DNA of 64,000 nucleotides from positions 27,988,501 through 28,052,500 of the forward strand of contig NC_073358.2 of assembly GCF_027580225.2 (NCBI RefSeq), in the 5' to 3' direction. Position 1 is the stretch's first letter. Every line of letters starts with the position of its first letter. Source of the stretch: Misgurnus anguillicaudatus (taxonomy: Eukaryota; Chordata; Actinopteri; Cypriniformes; Cobitidae). The notes beneath the pieces are model-generated. The model searched no databases, was not told the origin of the DNA, and saw nothing but the letters and a program-made list of their open reading frames with translations. Position numbers and translations under genes: made by a program. Shown here in pieces: positions 1-28,200 of this stretch.

Positions 1-2391
1 TGGTGTCAATTGCATGATTTTTCTAGAAGGAGTACTTAAAAGAACATTGCCTGGAACTGTCAAAAAAATCCAGCTTTGTAAATGACACACTTCCTGCCGC
101 CTGGTGGTGGCGCTATACCCAGGAGTCACAATAGGCGCATCGATGCGATCGGAATCTTCAGACGAACAAACACCCCGTGTGTCATGACAATAAGATATTT
201 TTTGCCATAGATATTAGACACTTCCTGTTTCTCTGATTTCACCATGACTTTGCCGCTTCGCCATGGCAACACCGTTCGAGATATCAAAAATCCCTTCGCA
301 ATTTAGCAAGTCCAATGTCTTGACATCATGATCACCACGTTTGGTGTCATTTGCATGAATCCCCTAGGAGGAGTATTCAAAAGTTCACCGCATGCATTTT
401 TTAAACAATCCAAAATGGCGGACTTCCTGTTGGGCGGAGCTTAAATGTTAGAGGGCGAAAGTTGTTCGGGTCGATGAGATCTATATGTGTATCAACTTTC
501 GTAAATGTGCGTACATGTTTGCCCGATCTGCGCACTCCTGTTTGTTTTTGCATTACAGGGGGCGCTACAGAGCCCCCGTGCCACGCCCGTGTTCCAGCCT
601 TTGCCCGTTCGCAATGACGGACGACTCTGACGTCTGTGCCAAATTTCAAGAGTTTTCGAGTATGTTAAGGCACCCAAAATGCCCAAAAGTGTTAAAAAAA
701 ATAAAAATAAATATAGCTGCAAGCAGCGATGGCGGGCCCTCGCACGTTATTTTTCCGCTACACGGTGCGTCCGAGAAAACGATGCACGGTGGGCAAGGGC
801 CTCAAGTGGGTAAATATCAGTGGGCTATTTAATGTTGTTACTGACCCATTTGGGGACTGTAGGTAAAAGAAACCCCACATTTTAGACAAACGGGGGGGGG
901 GGGGGGGCTAGTCAGCCACTAAATAGACACGCCTTTATCTGACCTTTTTGTCAACACTTAACTGCCAACAACTCTGATGTGTGTGCCAAATTTAAAGTTA
1001 ATCCAAACACGCCAAGAACCTTAAAAAAGCCTTAAATAAAAGTAAAGTTTGACGCGTTGCCATGGGAACAGCGTTCGAGATGTCAAAAATTCCTTCGCAA
1101 TTTAGCATCTCCAATGTCTCAGCATCATGTTGACCACTTCTGGTGTCAATCGAATGAATATTCTAGAAGGAGTATTTAAAAGTTCACTGCATGGAACTGA
1201 AAGGCTTCAATATGCCTTTAAAATGAAAGTAAAGTTTGACACGTTGCCATGGGAACAGCATTCGAGATATCAAAAATCCCTTCGCAATTTATCATCTACA
1301 ATGTCTCAGCATCATGTTGACCACTTTTGGTGTCAATCGAATGAATATCCTAGAAGGAGTATTTAAAAGAACATCGGATGGAACTGTCAAAAAAAATCCA
1401 CCTTTGTGACTGACACACTTCCTGGCGCCTGGTGGTGGCGCTATACCCGAGACTCACAATAGGCACATTGATGCGATCGGAATCTTCAGACGAACAAACA
1501 CCCCGCGTGTCATCACAATAAGACATTTTTTGCCTTAGATATTAGACACTTCCTGTTTCTCTGATTTCGCCATGACTTTGTCGCTTCGCCATGGCAGAAC
1601 CGTTCGAGATATCAAAAATCCCTTCGCAATTTAGCAAGTACAATGTCTCGACATCATGATCACCACATTTGGTGTCAATCCCATGAATCCCCTAGAAGGA
1701 GTATTCAAAAGTTCACCGCATGCATTTTTTAAACAATCCGAAATAGCCGACTTCCTGTTGGGCGGAGCTTAAATGTTAGAGGGCGAAAGTTGTTCGGGTC
1801 GATGAGATCTATATGTGTACCAACTCTCGTACATGTGCGTACATTTTTGCCCGATCTGTGCCCCAATGTTTGTTTTTGAATTACAGGGGGCGCTACAGAG
1901 CTCCCTTGCCACGCCCGTATTCCAGCCTTTGCATGAGCCTAGTGGCACGCGACTCTGAAGTGTGTGCCAAATTTCAAGACTTTTCGAGTATGTTAAGGCT
2001 CCCAAATTAGCACAAGTGTTGAAAAAAATAAAAAAAAAAAAAATAATAAATTCGAGCAAAAACAATAGGGCTTCGCACCTTTCGGTGCAGGCCATTCTGG
2101 CCTGCTCCTCGGTGCTCGGGCCCTAAATATAGCTGCAAGCAGCAATGGCGGGCCCTCGCACGTTTTTTTACCGCTACACGGTGCGTCCGAGAAAACGATG
2201 CACGGTGGGCAAGGGCATTAAGTGGGTAAAATATCAGTGGGCTATTTAATGTTGTTTCTGAGCCATTTGGGGACTGTAGATAAAAGAAACCCCACATTTT
2301 AGACAAACAGGTGCACTAGTGAGCCACTTAAGAGACACGCCTTTATCTGACCTTTTTGTCAACACTTAACAGCCGAAAACTCTGATGTGTG

Positions 2392-3239
2392 CAGAGATGT
2401 ATAGTAACGAAGTAGAACTACTTCACTACTGTACTTAAGTACTAATAGGCAGTATCTGTACTCTACTGAAGTATTATTTTTTTCTCCTACTTCCACTTTT
2501 ACTTCAGTACATATTTTCGATGAGTTTAATACTTTTACAATACATTTTTTATGTGCTGCATAGTTACTCGTTACACTCAAATGTTACGAATCATTCCAAA
2601 CCTACATTATCACTGCCGGAGCGGTGATACACATTAGAAACACACACAGATTGTGGTCTACTAATAGGAGATAGTGAAGAGCGGACCCCTCCCTCCCTCT
2701 CACTCACAAATATGAGCCGCGGTTGTGGACAAATGTGAAGTGAAGAGAGAATCAAAGTGCACGAGAGAGACCGATAGAGAGAGATAATTCGCGAGAAAGG
2801 GCGAGTGTGCGCGAAAGAAGGAAACCTAAATACATTGAAACATCTTGTACCTTTACCTATTACCATTACATCGACTAATATTTTATTAATTCTGAATTTT
2901 CTATTGCCATATTAGTTAAATTAATCTGAACATTCCTGTCCTTGTACTCCTGCTACAGCCAAAGCAATTGTGAGTGTCCTTTAGCTTAAACATTTAAAAT
3001 AATATAAACAATAATATATTCAAACTTTTGACTGTTTTCTTTAATAACTACATTACACAATACTTGTACTTTTACTTTCAGTACTTGAGTAGTATATTTT
3101 AAAATAAACTACTTGCAATACTTAAGTACAAAACATGTTTAATACTTCAGTACTTCCACTTAAGTGGTGTGCTCACTTTTTTGATAGAGCACTTGTACTT
3201 TTACTCAAGTCTGGGTCCCTAGTACTTTATACATCTCTG
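2392..3239. mobile_element. hAT-family non-autonomous element, 848 bp, with perfect 8-bp target duplication
   Basis: The ends are CAGAGATGTATAGTA and its inverse (..TATACATCTCTG). The flanks are GATGTGTG at 2384-2391 and 3240-3247. The undisturbed target is visible at 5032-5047 in the next composite copy. The termini resemble the Tol2-like group (CAGAGGTGTAAAGTA). Subterminal TACTTAAGTAC-like repeats are present; no transposase is seen. Confidence 0.93.
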
Positions 3240-3302
3240 GATGTGTGTGCCAAATGTAAAGTTCAACTAAGCACGCCAAGAGCCTTAAACATGCCTGAAA
3301 TG

Positions 3303-4020
3303 AAAGTAAAGTTTGACACGTTGCCATGGGAACAGCGTTCGAGATGTCAAAAATTCCTTCGCAATTTATCATCTACAATGTCTCGGCATCATGTTGACCA
3401 CTTCTGGTGTCAATCGCATGAATCCCATACGAGGAGTATTGAAAGGTTCACAGCATGTAACTGTCAGCCTTAAATGTGTGTAAAAATGAAAGTAAAGTTT
3501 GATGCATTGCCATGGGAACAGCGTTTGAGATATCATAATCCCTTCGCAATTTATCATCTACAATGTCTCGGCATCATGTTGACCACTTCTCGTGTCAATC
3601 GCATGAAAATCCTAGAAGGAGTATTTAAAAGTTAACTGTATGAAAGGCTTAAATATGCCTTTAAAATGAAAGTAAAGTTTGACAGGTTGCCATGGGAACA
3701 GCGTTTGAGATATCAAAAATCCCTTCGCAATTTATCATCTACAATGTCTCGGCATCATGTTGACCACTTCTCGTGTAAATCGCATGAAAATCCTAGAAGG
3801 AGTATTTAAAAGTTAACTGTATGGAACTGAAAAGCTTAAATATGCCTTTAAAATGAAAGTAAAGTTTGACGCGTTGCCATGGGAACAGCTTTTGAGATAT
3901 CAAAAATCCCTTCGCAATTTATCATCTACAATGTCTCGGCATCATGGTGACCACTTTTGGTGTCAATCGCATGAAAATCCTAGAAGGAGTATTTAAAAGA
4001 ACATTGCATGGAACTTTCAA
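3303..4020 (+). repeat. about 185-bp tandem sub-repeat inside the composite repeat, four units
   Basis: Units recognised by GCCATGGGAACAGC, CCTTCGCAATTTATC and GGAGTATTTAAAAG begin near 3303, 3488, 3668 and 3854, 179-187 bp apart. The same unit is present twice at 1040-1370 and once at 5097-5250, so copy number differs between the three composite copies. Confidence 0.85.
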
Positions 4021-6209
4021 AAAAATCCAGCTTTGTGACTGACACACTTCCTGGCGCCTGTTGGTGGCGCTATACCCGAGACTCACAATAGGCACATCGA
4101 TGCGATCGGAATCTTCAGACGAACAAACACCCCGCGTGTCATTACAATAAGACATTTTTTGCTTTAGATATTAGACACTTCCTGTTTCTTTGATTTCGCC
4201 ACAACTTTGTCGGCTCGCCATGGCAGAACCGTTCGAGATATCAAAAATCCCTTCGCAATTTAGCAAGTCCAATGTCTCACCATCATGTTCACCACTTTTG
4301 GTGTCAATCGCATGATTCCTCTAGGAGGAGTATTCAAAAGTTCAACCCATGCATTTTTTAAACAATCCAAAATAGCTGACTTCCTGTTGGGCGGAGCTTA
4401 AATGTTAGAGGGCGAAAGTTGTTCGGGTCGATGAGATCTATATGTGTACCAACTCTCGTACATGTGCGTAAATTTTTGCCCGATCTGTGCCCCAATGTTT
4501 GTTTTTGAATTACAGGGGGCGCTACAGAGCCCCCGTGCCACGCCCGTGTTCCAGCCTTTGGATTTCTGCAATGACGGACGACTCTGACGTCTGTGCCAAA
4601 TTTCAAGAGTTTTCGAGTATGTTAAGGCACCCAAAATGCCCAAAAGTGTTAAAAAAAATAAAAATAAAAAAAAAAAAAAAAATAATAAATTCGAGCAAAA
4701 CCAATAGGGCTTCGCACCTTTCGGTGCAGGCCATTCTGGCCTGCTCCTCGGTGCTCGGGCCCTAATAATAAAAAAAATATAGCTGCAAGCAGCAATGGCG
4801 GGCCCTCGCACGTTTTTTTACCACTACACGGTGCGTCCGAGAAAACGATGCACGGTGGGCAATGGCATCAAGTGGGTAAAATATCAGTGGGCTATTTAAT
4901 GTTGTTTCTGAGCCATTTGGGGACTGTAGGTAAAAGAAACCCCACATTTTAGACAAACAGGGGCACTAGTGAGCCACTTAAGAGACACGCCTTTATCTGA
5001 CCTTTTTGTCAACACTTAACAGCCGAAAACTCTGATGTGTGTGCCAAATTTAAAGTTCAACTAAGCACGCCAAGAGCCTTAAACATGCCTGAAATTAAAG
5101 TAAAGTTTGACGCGTTGCCATGGGAACAGCGTTCGAGATGTCAAAAATTCCTTCGCAATTTATCATCTACAATGTCTCACCATCATGTTGACCACTTTTG
5201 GTGTCAATCGCAGGAATATTCTAGAAGGAGTATTAAAAAGAACATCGCATGCAACTGTCAAAAAAATCCACCTTTGTGACTGTCACACTTCCTGGCGCCT
5301 GGTGGTGGCGCTATACCCGGGAGTCACAATAGGCACATCGATGCGATCGAAAACTTCAGACGAACAAACACCCCGCGTGTCATCACAATAAGACATTTTT
5401 TGCCTTAGATATTAGACACTTCCTGTTTCTCTGATTTCGCCATGACTTTGTGGCTTCGCCATGGCAGAACCGTTCGAGATATCAAAAATCCCTTCGCAAT
5501 TTAGCAAGCACAATGTCTCAACATCATGATCACCACGTTTGGTGTCAATCCCATGTATTCCCTCTGAGGAGTATTCAAAAGTTCACCCCATGCATTTTTT
5601 AAACAATCCAAAATGGCCGACTTCCTGTTGGGCGGAGCTAAAAGGTTAGAGTGCGAAAGTTGTTCAGGTCGATGAGATCTATATGTGTACCAACTTTCAT
5701 GCATGTGCGAACATTTTTACCCGATCTGTGCCCCAATGTTTGTTTTTGCATTACAGGGGGCGCTACAGAGCCCCCATGCCACGCCCGTGTTCCAGCCTTT
5801 GCCCAGACCTGATGGCCGACGACTCTGACATCTGTGTCAAATTTCAAGAGTTTTCGAGTATGTTTAGGCACCCAAAGTGCCCAATAGTGTTAAAAAAAAA
5901 TAATAATAATAATAATAAAAAAAATAATAATCCGAGCAAAAACAATAGGGCTTCGCACCTTTCGGTGCAGGCCATTCTGGCCTGCTCCTCGGTGCTCGGG
6001 CCCTAAAAAAAAAAAAAAAAAAAAAAAAAAAAGAATAAATCCGAGCAAAAACAATAGGGCTTCGCACCTTTCGGTGCAGGCCATTCTGGCCTGCTCCTCG
6101 GTGCTCGGGCCCTAATTAGATTATGAAGAGTTCAGGGTGGTTAGGAAGATGCACTTAAAACTGAATTATCCTCCTATCATTTAATTTAAAACATCTGACA
6201 GTTTCTTAC

Positions 6210-23038
<16,829 letters not shown>

Positions 23039-23218
23039 CTGAAAAACAACAGAAGTGTATTATTACTTAACAGCTGAAGAAGCTGCACATCTGTAAATGT
23101 AATAAGATAAAAATTAACTATTAAAACGCCACGTTTCTCCAGCACTAGTATAAATACTTGGGCGACGTTATAAGCACTATCAAACACTATCTCTGTTGCG
23201 ACAACGGTTTATTTAAGA

Positions 23219-23541
23219 TATAGTTCATCCAAAAAGAAAATTCTGTCATTATTTACTCCCCCTCAAGTTGTTACGAGCCTTTATAAATTGCTTTGGTCTG
23301 CTGAACACAAATAAAGATATTCTTAAGAATGTTTGTAATCAAGCTCATCTGGGGCACCATTGACTTCCATAGTAGGAGAAAATAATACTATGGAAGTGAA
23401 TGGTGCCCCAGATCTGTTTAGTTATTATTAACAATCTTCAAAATATCTTCATTTGTGCAGAAAAAATACATTTTTAAAGGTTTATAACATTTTAGGGCGA
23501 GTAAAGAATGACATAACTTTAATATTTCAGTGAACTATCCC
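23219..23541. mobile_element. fold-back MITE
   Basis: Inverted arms run from ATAGTTCATCC..ATTCTGTCAT to ATGACATAA..TGAACTATCC. A central pair, CTGGGGCACCATTGACTTCC against its inverse, is almost perfect. Confidence 0.75.
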
Positions 23542-24005
23542 TTTAATGCCAAGGATGCTTATATACTGTAAATACTGTAAACCCGTCTGGTGTCAGTGAT
23601 GATTTATGTCACAAAAAAGTACACAGAATGCCTTATATTTGGCATTTTATAAGCATTAAGATAATATTTTAGCAGTCATGAAATTGATGGTGGTAACGTT
23701 AGTCGAATCCCATGTCCTCCATAGTACCATGTCGTCAAAACCTACTGAGCTACCTACCCACTCAGAATTTCTGTTTTTATCAAAGGCTCCGATAATCCAC
23801 TAAAAAGCTGTCTAGGTAGGCTGCTCCCCAGGTTTGGAGGCACAGCCTGTGAGTGCAAGTTAGCGTATAGGGCTAACACCTCTAGTCCTCCTCCTGCAAA
23901 CCCCAGTCACCCTTTTGCTCCCAACTGCATAAACGCTGCCGGAGGACGTATGCAATGCAAAATACGACCAATGCACATCTATAATAAATTAATATAGCGA
24001 CTTAC

Positions 24006-24075
24006 ACAGGTCTTGCGTTGAGAAATAAAACCGTTCGTTTGTTGTTAATCCGCCATTTTGAATTTACTAGAAATG
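24006..24075 (-). promoter_or_regulatory. u2surp: probable non-coding first exon and promoter of the U2SURP-like gene
   Basis: On the minus strand, sequence ending ...AAGACCTGT is followed at 24005 by a consensus GTAAGT donor. This suits a 5' UTR exon spliced to the acceptor at 23039. A CAAAATGGCGGATT motif (24048-24061 read in reverse) matches the YY1 initiator element common in housekeeping promoters. There is no TATA box. The transcription start position is an inference. Confidence 0.55.
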
Positions 24076-24293
24076 GAAATAGCGGAAAAATTACGTCACA
24101 TGACGAACACCAATTAGAGCTCAAAACGTCACATTCTGCGACAGCAGCGGTTTTTTGAGGTAGCTTTCTTGCTATCCTCCCACCATCCAATATTTAACAT
24201 AAGTGTAAAATATTTTTGTAACGTTTGTGTTATAAAAATCATCTTTAATATGAAATCTGATCGATTATATGAGCTCTGCTGAAAAACAGTGCG

Positions 24294-24353
24294 ATGATGG
24301 CGTCTGAGATCATCATGTACTTCAAGTCATTGTTGAACTTCAGTAGTGAAAGG
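24294..24353 (+). other. possible divergent first coding exon, gene unknown
   Basis: Two ATGs in tandem in good context (ATGATGGCG) open a 20-codon frame, MMASEIIMYFKSLLNFSSER, that ends exactly at an AG|GTGTGT donor-like site. It lies about 230 bp from the U2SURP-like promoter in divergent orientation and has the short, YY1-like start typical of housekeeping first exons. I do not recognise the peptide and found no second exon on this strand. It may be chance. Confidence 0.25.
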
Positions 24354-24381
24354 TGTGTTAAACAATGTGAGCCTGACCTCT

Positions 24382-24961
24382 GAAGAAAGCGTGTTTAATG
24401 CCACAAAAGGGCTTTAAATTCTAATTTGAATACCAAATAATATGATTTAACAAAAGATTAAACATGTTCATGGCATAATTTATGTATATGTGAACCATAG
24501 GCTAAGGCTTTTTTCAGCTGTATATAGTTTCTTATGCAGACAACAAGCACACAGGAAACAAACATCTCCATGATTAGGGTATTTTTTTAATATTTGATGT
24601 GACAATATCAAATGTAAAACTTCTTTTTTTGTGTGCATATTTTGGCTGTTTTTAAAACATGATTTTTATTACTGGGATGTACAATATTAGTGTCAGAATG
24701 CAAAACAGTTGAACAAAGAAAACAGTATTTACACAGTGAAAAGTTGGAAATATTTAGGCACTTCATTGCCTTCAGGTTACCACTGAAAAGCATATTGACC
24801 ATTATTTATATTTTCTTTTAAAGAGAAAACATCTTCAGTACATTGCCATAAAAATCCCTTATTCACCTGTTTTAAATATTTTAAATATTCTTTTGAAAAA
24901 CACCATAATCTACCAATTTATCTGAGTAAACCGCTGATCCTGCCACCAACAGTTGTGATAA
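24382..24961. other. intergenic and 3' UTR stretch
   Basis: This AT-rich sequence lies between the U2SURP-like promoter and the stop of the UIF-like gene. It must hold the 3' UTR of the latter on the minus strand. A TTTATT (AATAAA in reverse) near 24665 is a possible polyadenylation signal. No coding sequence is seen. Confidence 0.4.
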
Positions 24962-25246
24962 TCACTGAAGAGTTACTGTTCGATCAAATCCTCTTGCTCC
25001 TCCCCTTCCTCGTCTTGTCAAGCCTCTTCCTCTTGTGAAGCCTGCCCTTCCTCTGCCCCGTCCACCCTGTGCAATGTTTCCTCTGCCTCGTCCATCCTGT
25101 GCAATGTTTCCTCTGCCCCATCCACCCTGTGCAATGTTTCCTCTGCCTCTTCCACCACCTACAATACCTCCTCGGCCCCTCCCCCGGCCCCGCGCTCGTC
25201 CTGAGAACCTTAGGTCAGTGAAACGGTCATTGAGGGAAAGTCCCGT
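24962..25246 (-). CDS. UIF-like terminal exon, RG-rich tail
   Basis: The exon starts after TTTTTTGCAG with [20 protein letters not shown]. It continues through GRG repeats and three RGRGNIAQ units to GFDRTVTLQ and a TGA stop at 24964-24962. The TG(L/M)(S/T)LN(D/E)RF motif is shared with the C-terminus of UIF and resembles the SLNERF motif of CHTOP. Confidence 0.88.
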   Translation of the reverse strand, partial: TGLSLNDRFTDLRFSGRARGRGRGRGGIVGGGRGRGNIAQGGWGRGNIAQDGRGRGNIAQGGRGRGRAGFTRGRGLTRRGRGGARGFDRTVTLQ

Positions 25247-28200
25247 CTGCAAAAAAGTAAAAAAACAGATGTTTTAACTTTTACTGATGCACAGTTTGTT
25301 TAACAATGTCTTTTTGGAAAATATTAAAACTTAATTCCTTTATTACCTACTCGCACTTGGCCAATCAAATGCACCCAAACTCATCCTCGTTACTGAGACC
25401 TTTCACATTCTAAACATATCTGGCTGGTGGCCAAACTCACCTGGTTAGTAGTTGCTTTGTAGTTGAAGCGCAAAGGAATGCCCTTGGGTGAAGTAATACT
25501 TGCTCCTCCAGATGATCTGCCCCTTAACGCTGCCCCACCCCTCCTTGCCTGATTACCGGTAGTTCTGTTCCTGAAAGACAAGTAAAGGTTAACAAATAGG
25601 AACTAATAAATGGTAGTAAAATGTAATAGGTTCATTCACTAACAGAGCGACAGGTGCAGGTGTAGCATTTGGCAAGGAAACTGTCAGTGTTGAGCCAGAT
25701 GATGCTGTTTTTCGACTTGATTGTTCAAGTGGGCGTGTGAGAAAATAAAAGAATTAGTTTATAGTAAACATGTGAGATTTGAATATGGAGTGATGTCCAA
25801 ATAATTAAAAAACTCACTTTGTTATTGTCTGATATTTTTCTAACTTCTCAGCCCTTCTTGCGGCAGAAAACTGTAAAGAAAGGTCACATATCAAAGAGAC
25901 AAAGACAACTGCAGATCAAAAAACGTTAAAGGTAGGTCAGTCCCACCCTATTAAATGCATTTTTTTGTTAATGTATGAATAAAGATTCTCCTCCTCACCC
26001 CTCCGTCTAATGCAAATGGTCTTCCACCTCTCTGTCCTCTTGCTGACAAAGCACCCCTACAACAGTAACAACAATAAAACAACAGCATTTAAGGCCCATT
26101 TGACACTGCAAGAGTAATCATTTGTCACGTCCCATTCACCAAAATGAATATGCTCTATATAAGCAGTCTGTGTGGTATTGAATTCTGTTCAACTGTACAA
26201 GATAACCCTGAACTTGATGGATATAGTTTGACAAAGAGGACTAAATATCACCCAAAAATGCATTTTATTTGTATACCATTTATTATCACCTTATTTAACA
26301 TATAACATATTTTTTACATCTATGATTTATTTGGCCTCAGGTACATTTATAATAGATTTTGTACATATTGTAACATTTTTATTGTGTATCCCTACACCCT
26401 TTCATGGTCTAAATTCCTTAGAGATGATAAAAGCTACTCGGTCTAACTTGTCCAACTTCTGTTCTACGATTAGAAGATAATTGTGACCATGTCTGTAAAA
26501 TCCAGGCTCATAAATGTAATTATGAGATTACGTTGATTGAGATGATATTACTCTTACTTAATTTTCGAAAGAATGTTTTTTGCTTTATGTTGCTTTACAT
26601 TTTGCAGGATGATTATATGTAGAAATCAGTAAATCACAAAATAAAGACTTTAGCAATGTTTTCACAGGCAGGGTGACAAGAATTTGAGAATTAAATATAA
26701 CCTAAAGCTAGGCCGCACCAGAAGTTTTTTGTAAATGTTAGAGACCACAAACATGATGAAAAAATTGACGATTTAACACTTTTGTTCCTATAGTGTGTGA
26801 AGTGCCGCTATGTGGTCATGACAGCACACCACGCACCATCACACAGATTAACTTCACAAACAACCCGAGTCTCCTTCGCTGAGAACACAGGAAATCTTGC
26901 TGCCAAACGTGACTTCACAGTAAACAAACATGGTTAACAACAGCATAAAGAATTAATGCATGAAATGGACTGCTTTTTTAACATCTATCTCACGTCTGCT
27001 GCGCCATGACTGTAGTTGTTATGGTTTCATCTTTCATCGGCTCCCTTTTTGATAGGGTATCGTTTCGTTTCACGTTACAATCTACAGCGTGTGTGTGCAT
27101 TTGTCCACGGGGGTTCCCCCCACACAACAAGATTTCTGATCATAAATATTTAACATGTTGAATATTTACGATTTGCGATCGGAGAAGCCCCGACGTGCTT
27201 CCGAGCAGATTCAGACGCTCTTAACACTCAGCGCACCACCGGAAAATCTGATAAGATAATCGGTTCGACCACATAGACGGGACTTGTCGTAAAGGGGGAA
27301 AATCGGCCCAAATTCTGCCCGATTATTTTGTGGTGTGTACCGGGCTTTAGTCATCTCAGTTTTATAGTTTTTACTAGCTTTATGAATTGTTTTATGAATT
27401 ACTATAAACATTTATTTTCTATTATTCAAACTATTTTTTTAGGCCCATTAATGCTCAAAGTTTATCTTGAGTTTTTTTTACGCTAGACAGGAGAGAGTGT
27501 AAAACCTGCTCAAGCCTCTTCCTCTGCCTCTTCCTCGTCCTCTGAAAGTCCCTCTTGATGTAAATGTGGTCTGATCAAACTGTTCACCTGTCTAAAATAA
27601 GAAAAAACAATCTCAGTAAGAAAACCTTTTTATGTTTTACACAACCCCTGAGCTTTCAATGAATTTAAAGAACAAGTTCTGTATTCTACACTTAAAGCCC
27701 TGTTTTCAGATTGTTTATGATGAAATAGAAAGGTTTTGACTGAAATTTGGACATATGATGCTGGTCCGAGAATTTTCGGGTGTTTGTTCTATCACCTCAT
27801 TGGTGCACTGGAACAATCCTTCCTAAAATGCATTAAACTTTCGTTTACAAAGACGTGAAACTCACTGAGTGGTCAGGGGTGTTCACTGATATGCTTACAC
27901 AAAAATTGCTGCAAAAGATGCTTTCCAACAGGTTTAATCGTAGTTTTTGTTGAACACCATTGACTTGTATTAGATGTGCTGTGAGGTACGGTATTACTCC
28001 GCGCCTGGAACTTTTGCTGAGTCCCAATTCGCCTACTTATACTACGACCTAAAAGTATGTACTGTTTTTGTGAGGAAAATGTACGTACTTTTGAGTGTGT
28101 ATCAAAAGAGTATGCACGTTCTGGGACGTACTTCGATGACGTCATGCAACATGAACGACAACGTGGTTGCCTAGTTACGCACACCAAACGCAGGTCGTTT

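Larger units (their letters stand above)
1..6115 (+). repeat. head-to-tail array of one composite interspersed repeat
   Basis: Copies start with TATAGCTGCAAGCAGC and GGCGGGCCCTCGCACG (711, 2127, 4778). They end in a hairpin-rich tail with GCAGGCCATTCTGGCCTGC and GGGCCCTAA (ending about 2126, 4765, 6005). A lone second tail follows at 6037-6115. Copy A is truncated at the left edge (1-710). Copies run about 1.4, 2.6 (including the hAT insert) and 1.2 kb. The ORFs of 60-137 codons here are repeat sequence in different frames, not genes. The class is uncertain; see findings for a Helitron-like reading. Confidence 0.8.

Noticed and set aside
401..722. Overlapping frames of 76-115 codons on both strands
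   Set aside because: The same frames recur in each copy of the composite repeat with stops and shifts; they have no splice or homology support.
1..6115. CRISPR array or satellite
   Set aside because: Units are 180 bp to 2.6 kb without uniform spacers and the window is clearly eukaryotic.
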